Assembly (NCBI GenBank): GCA_028718545.1
Contig: JAQULT010000013.1
Span: forward strand, 1-41,915
DNA from: Fidelibacterota bacterium
Lineage (GTDB): Bacteria; Fidelibacterota; Fidelibacteria; Fidelibacterales; Fidelibacteraceae
Length of the DNA: 41,915 nt
Reading direction: 5' to 3'
In this document: positions 41,858 to 41,915 of the stretch, piece after piece
How the letters are laid out: each line of letters starts with the position of its first letter
How positions within the stretch are numbered: position 1 is the stretch's first letter
Made by a program: the position numbers and the translations under genes
Notes under the pieces: generated by a model
The model's input: only the letters and a program-made list of their open reading frames with translations
Databases searched by the model: none
Told to the model about the DNA's origin: nothing

Positions 41858-41915
41858 ATGGGCATCAACTTTGACAGTGAACGCGCGATCTACCTGCAGC
41901 TGGCGGACCAGATCC
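41858..41915 (+). CDS. GntR-family transcriptional regulator, N-terminal fragment
   Basis: The window ends 19 codons into this gene. The visible peptide MGINFDSERAIYLQLADQI matches the start of GntR regulators of the YtrA-like group (F-x-x-x-x-P/A-I-Y-x-Q-(I/L)-x-x-x-I), just before the winged helix. AGGAAAG-type purine-rich sequence precedes the ATG. The effector domain lies beyond the window, so the subgroup and targets are unknown. These regulators often sit with ABC transporter genes. Confidence 0.75.
   Translation, partial: MGINFDSERAIYLQLADQI

Noticed and set aside
1..41915. CRISPR array, tRNA/rRNA genes, insertion sequences, prophage or toxin-antitoxin pairs
   Set aside because: No regularly spaced repeats, tRNA-like cloverleaf signals, transposase motifs or phage genes were noticed on either strand.

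Overview
The window is about 42 kb of a densely coded bacterial chromosome with roughly balanced GC. It looks like a Gram-negative anaerobe of the FCB group (Bacteroidota / Calditrichota / Marinimicrobia / Cloacimonadota breadth). The pointers are a DUF2851 protein, a PorZ-like propeller with a FlgD/T9SS-type C-terminal segment, three clustered parvulin-type foldases, a receiver/PPDK-N fusion protein, several lipoproteins and a heptose-pathway enzyme. Many genes have clear Shine-Dalgarno sequences, and several promoters look like TTGnnn-17-TATAnT, which argues against a typical Bacteroidia genome. Hcp and a Crp/Fnr regulator suggest an anaerobic, nitrosative-stress-exposed life. The lineage call is inference.

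Layout. 1-375: 3' end of a glutamine synthetase (+). 380-3400: recF, a small lipoprotein and dnaN (-). 3401-3632: a non-coding, AT-rich stretch with DnaA boxes, a candidate oriC, although no dnaA is beside it. 3633-10.6 kb: mfd followed by three parvulin-like genes ending in surA (-). Two parS-like sites lie at 10570-10691. 10.7-14.5 kb: dapF and a 990-residue receiver/PPDK-N protein (+); dapF contains a second cluster of DnaA boxes. 14.6-15.2 kb: a small RRM protein with a long structured leader (-). 15.2-22.5 kb: a seven-gene unit nrnA-ispH-pdxS-pdxT-LiaF-like-mnmE-mnmG (-). 22.7-25.2 kb: divergent hcp / Crp-Fnr regulator with a perfect operator-like palindrome between them. 25.3-30.3 kb: DUF2851, rfaE2-like, SPOR and PorZ-like genes (+). 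30.4-34.4 kb: a tandem glycosyltransferase, then nhaC and a UbiA prenyltransferase overlapping by four bases (-). 34.6-37.8 kb: a large lipoprotein with an HExxH motif and a membrane protein (-). 37.8-39.0 kb: a YqhD-like alcohol dehydrogenase (+). 39.0-41.5 kb: rpmH-rnpA-yidD-yidC (-). The window ends in the first codons of a GntR-family regulator (+) with a strong promoter.

The window carries much of the usual origin-proximal gene set (dnaN, recF, mnmE, mnmG, rpmH, rnpA, yidD, yidC) in a rearranged order, together with parS and DnaA-box signals but without dnaA. Around this core sit envelope functions: foldases for outer-membrane proteins, lipoproteins, YidC insertion, heptose activation, SPOR and PorZ-like proteins. 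No CRISPR array, tRNA, rRNA, insertion sequence or prophage gene was recognised.
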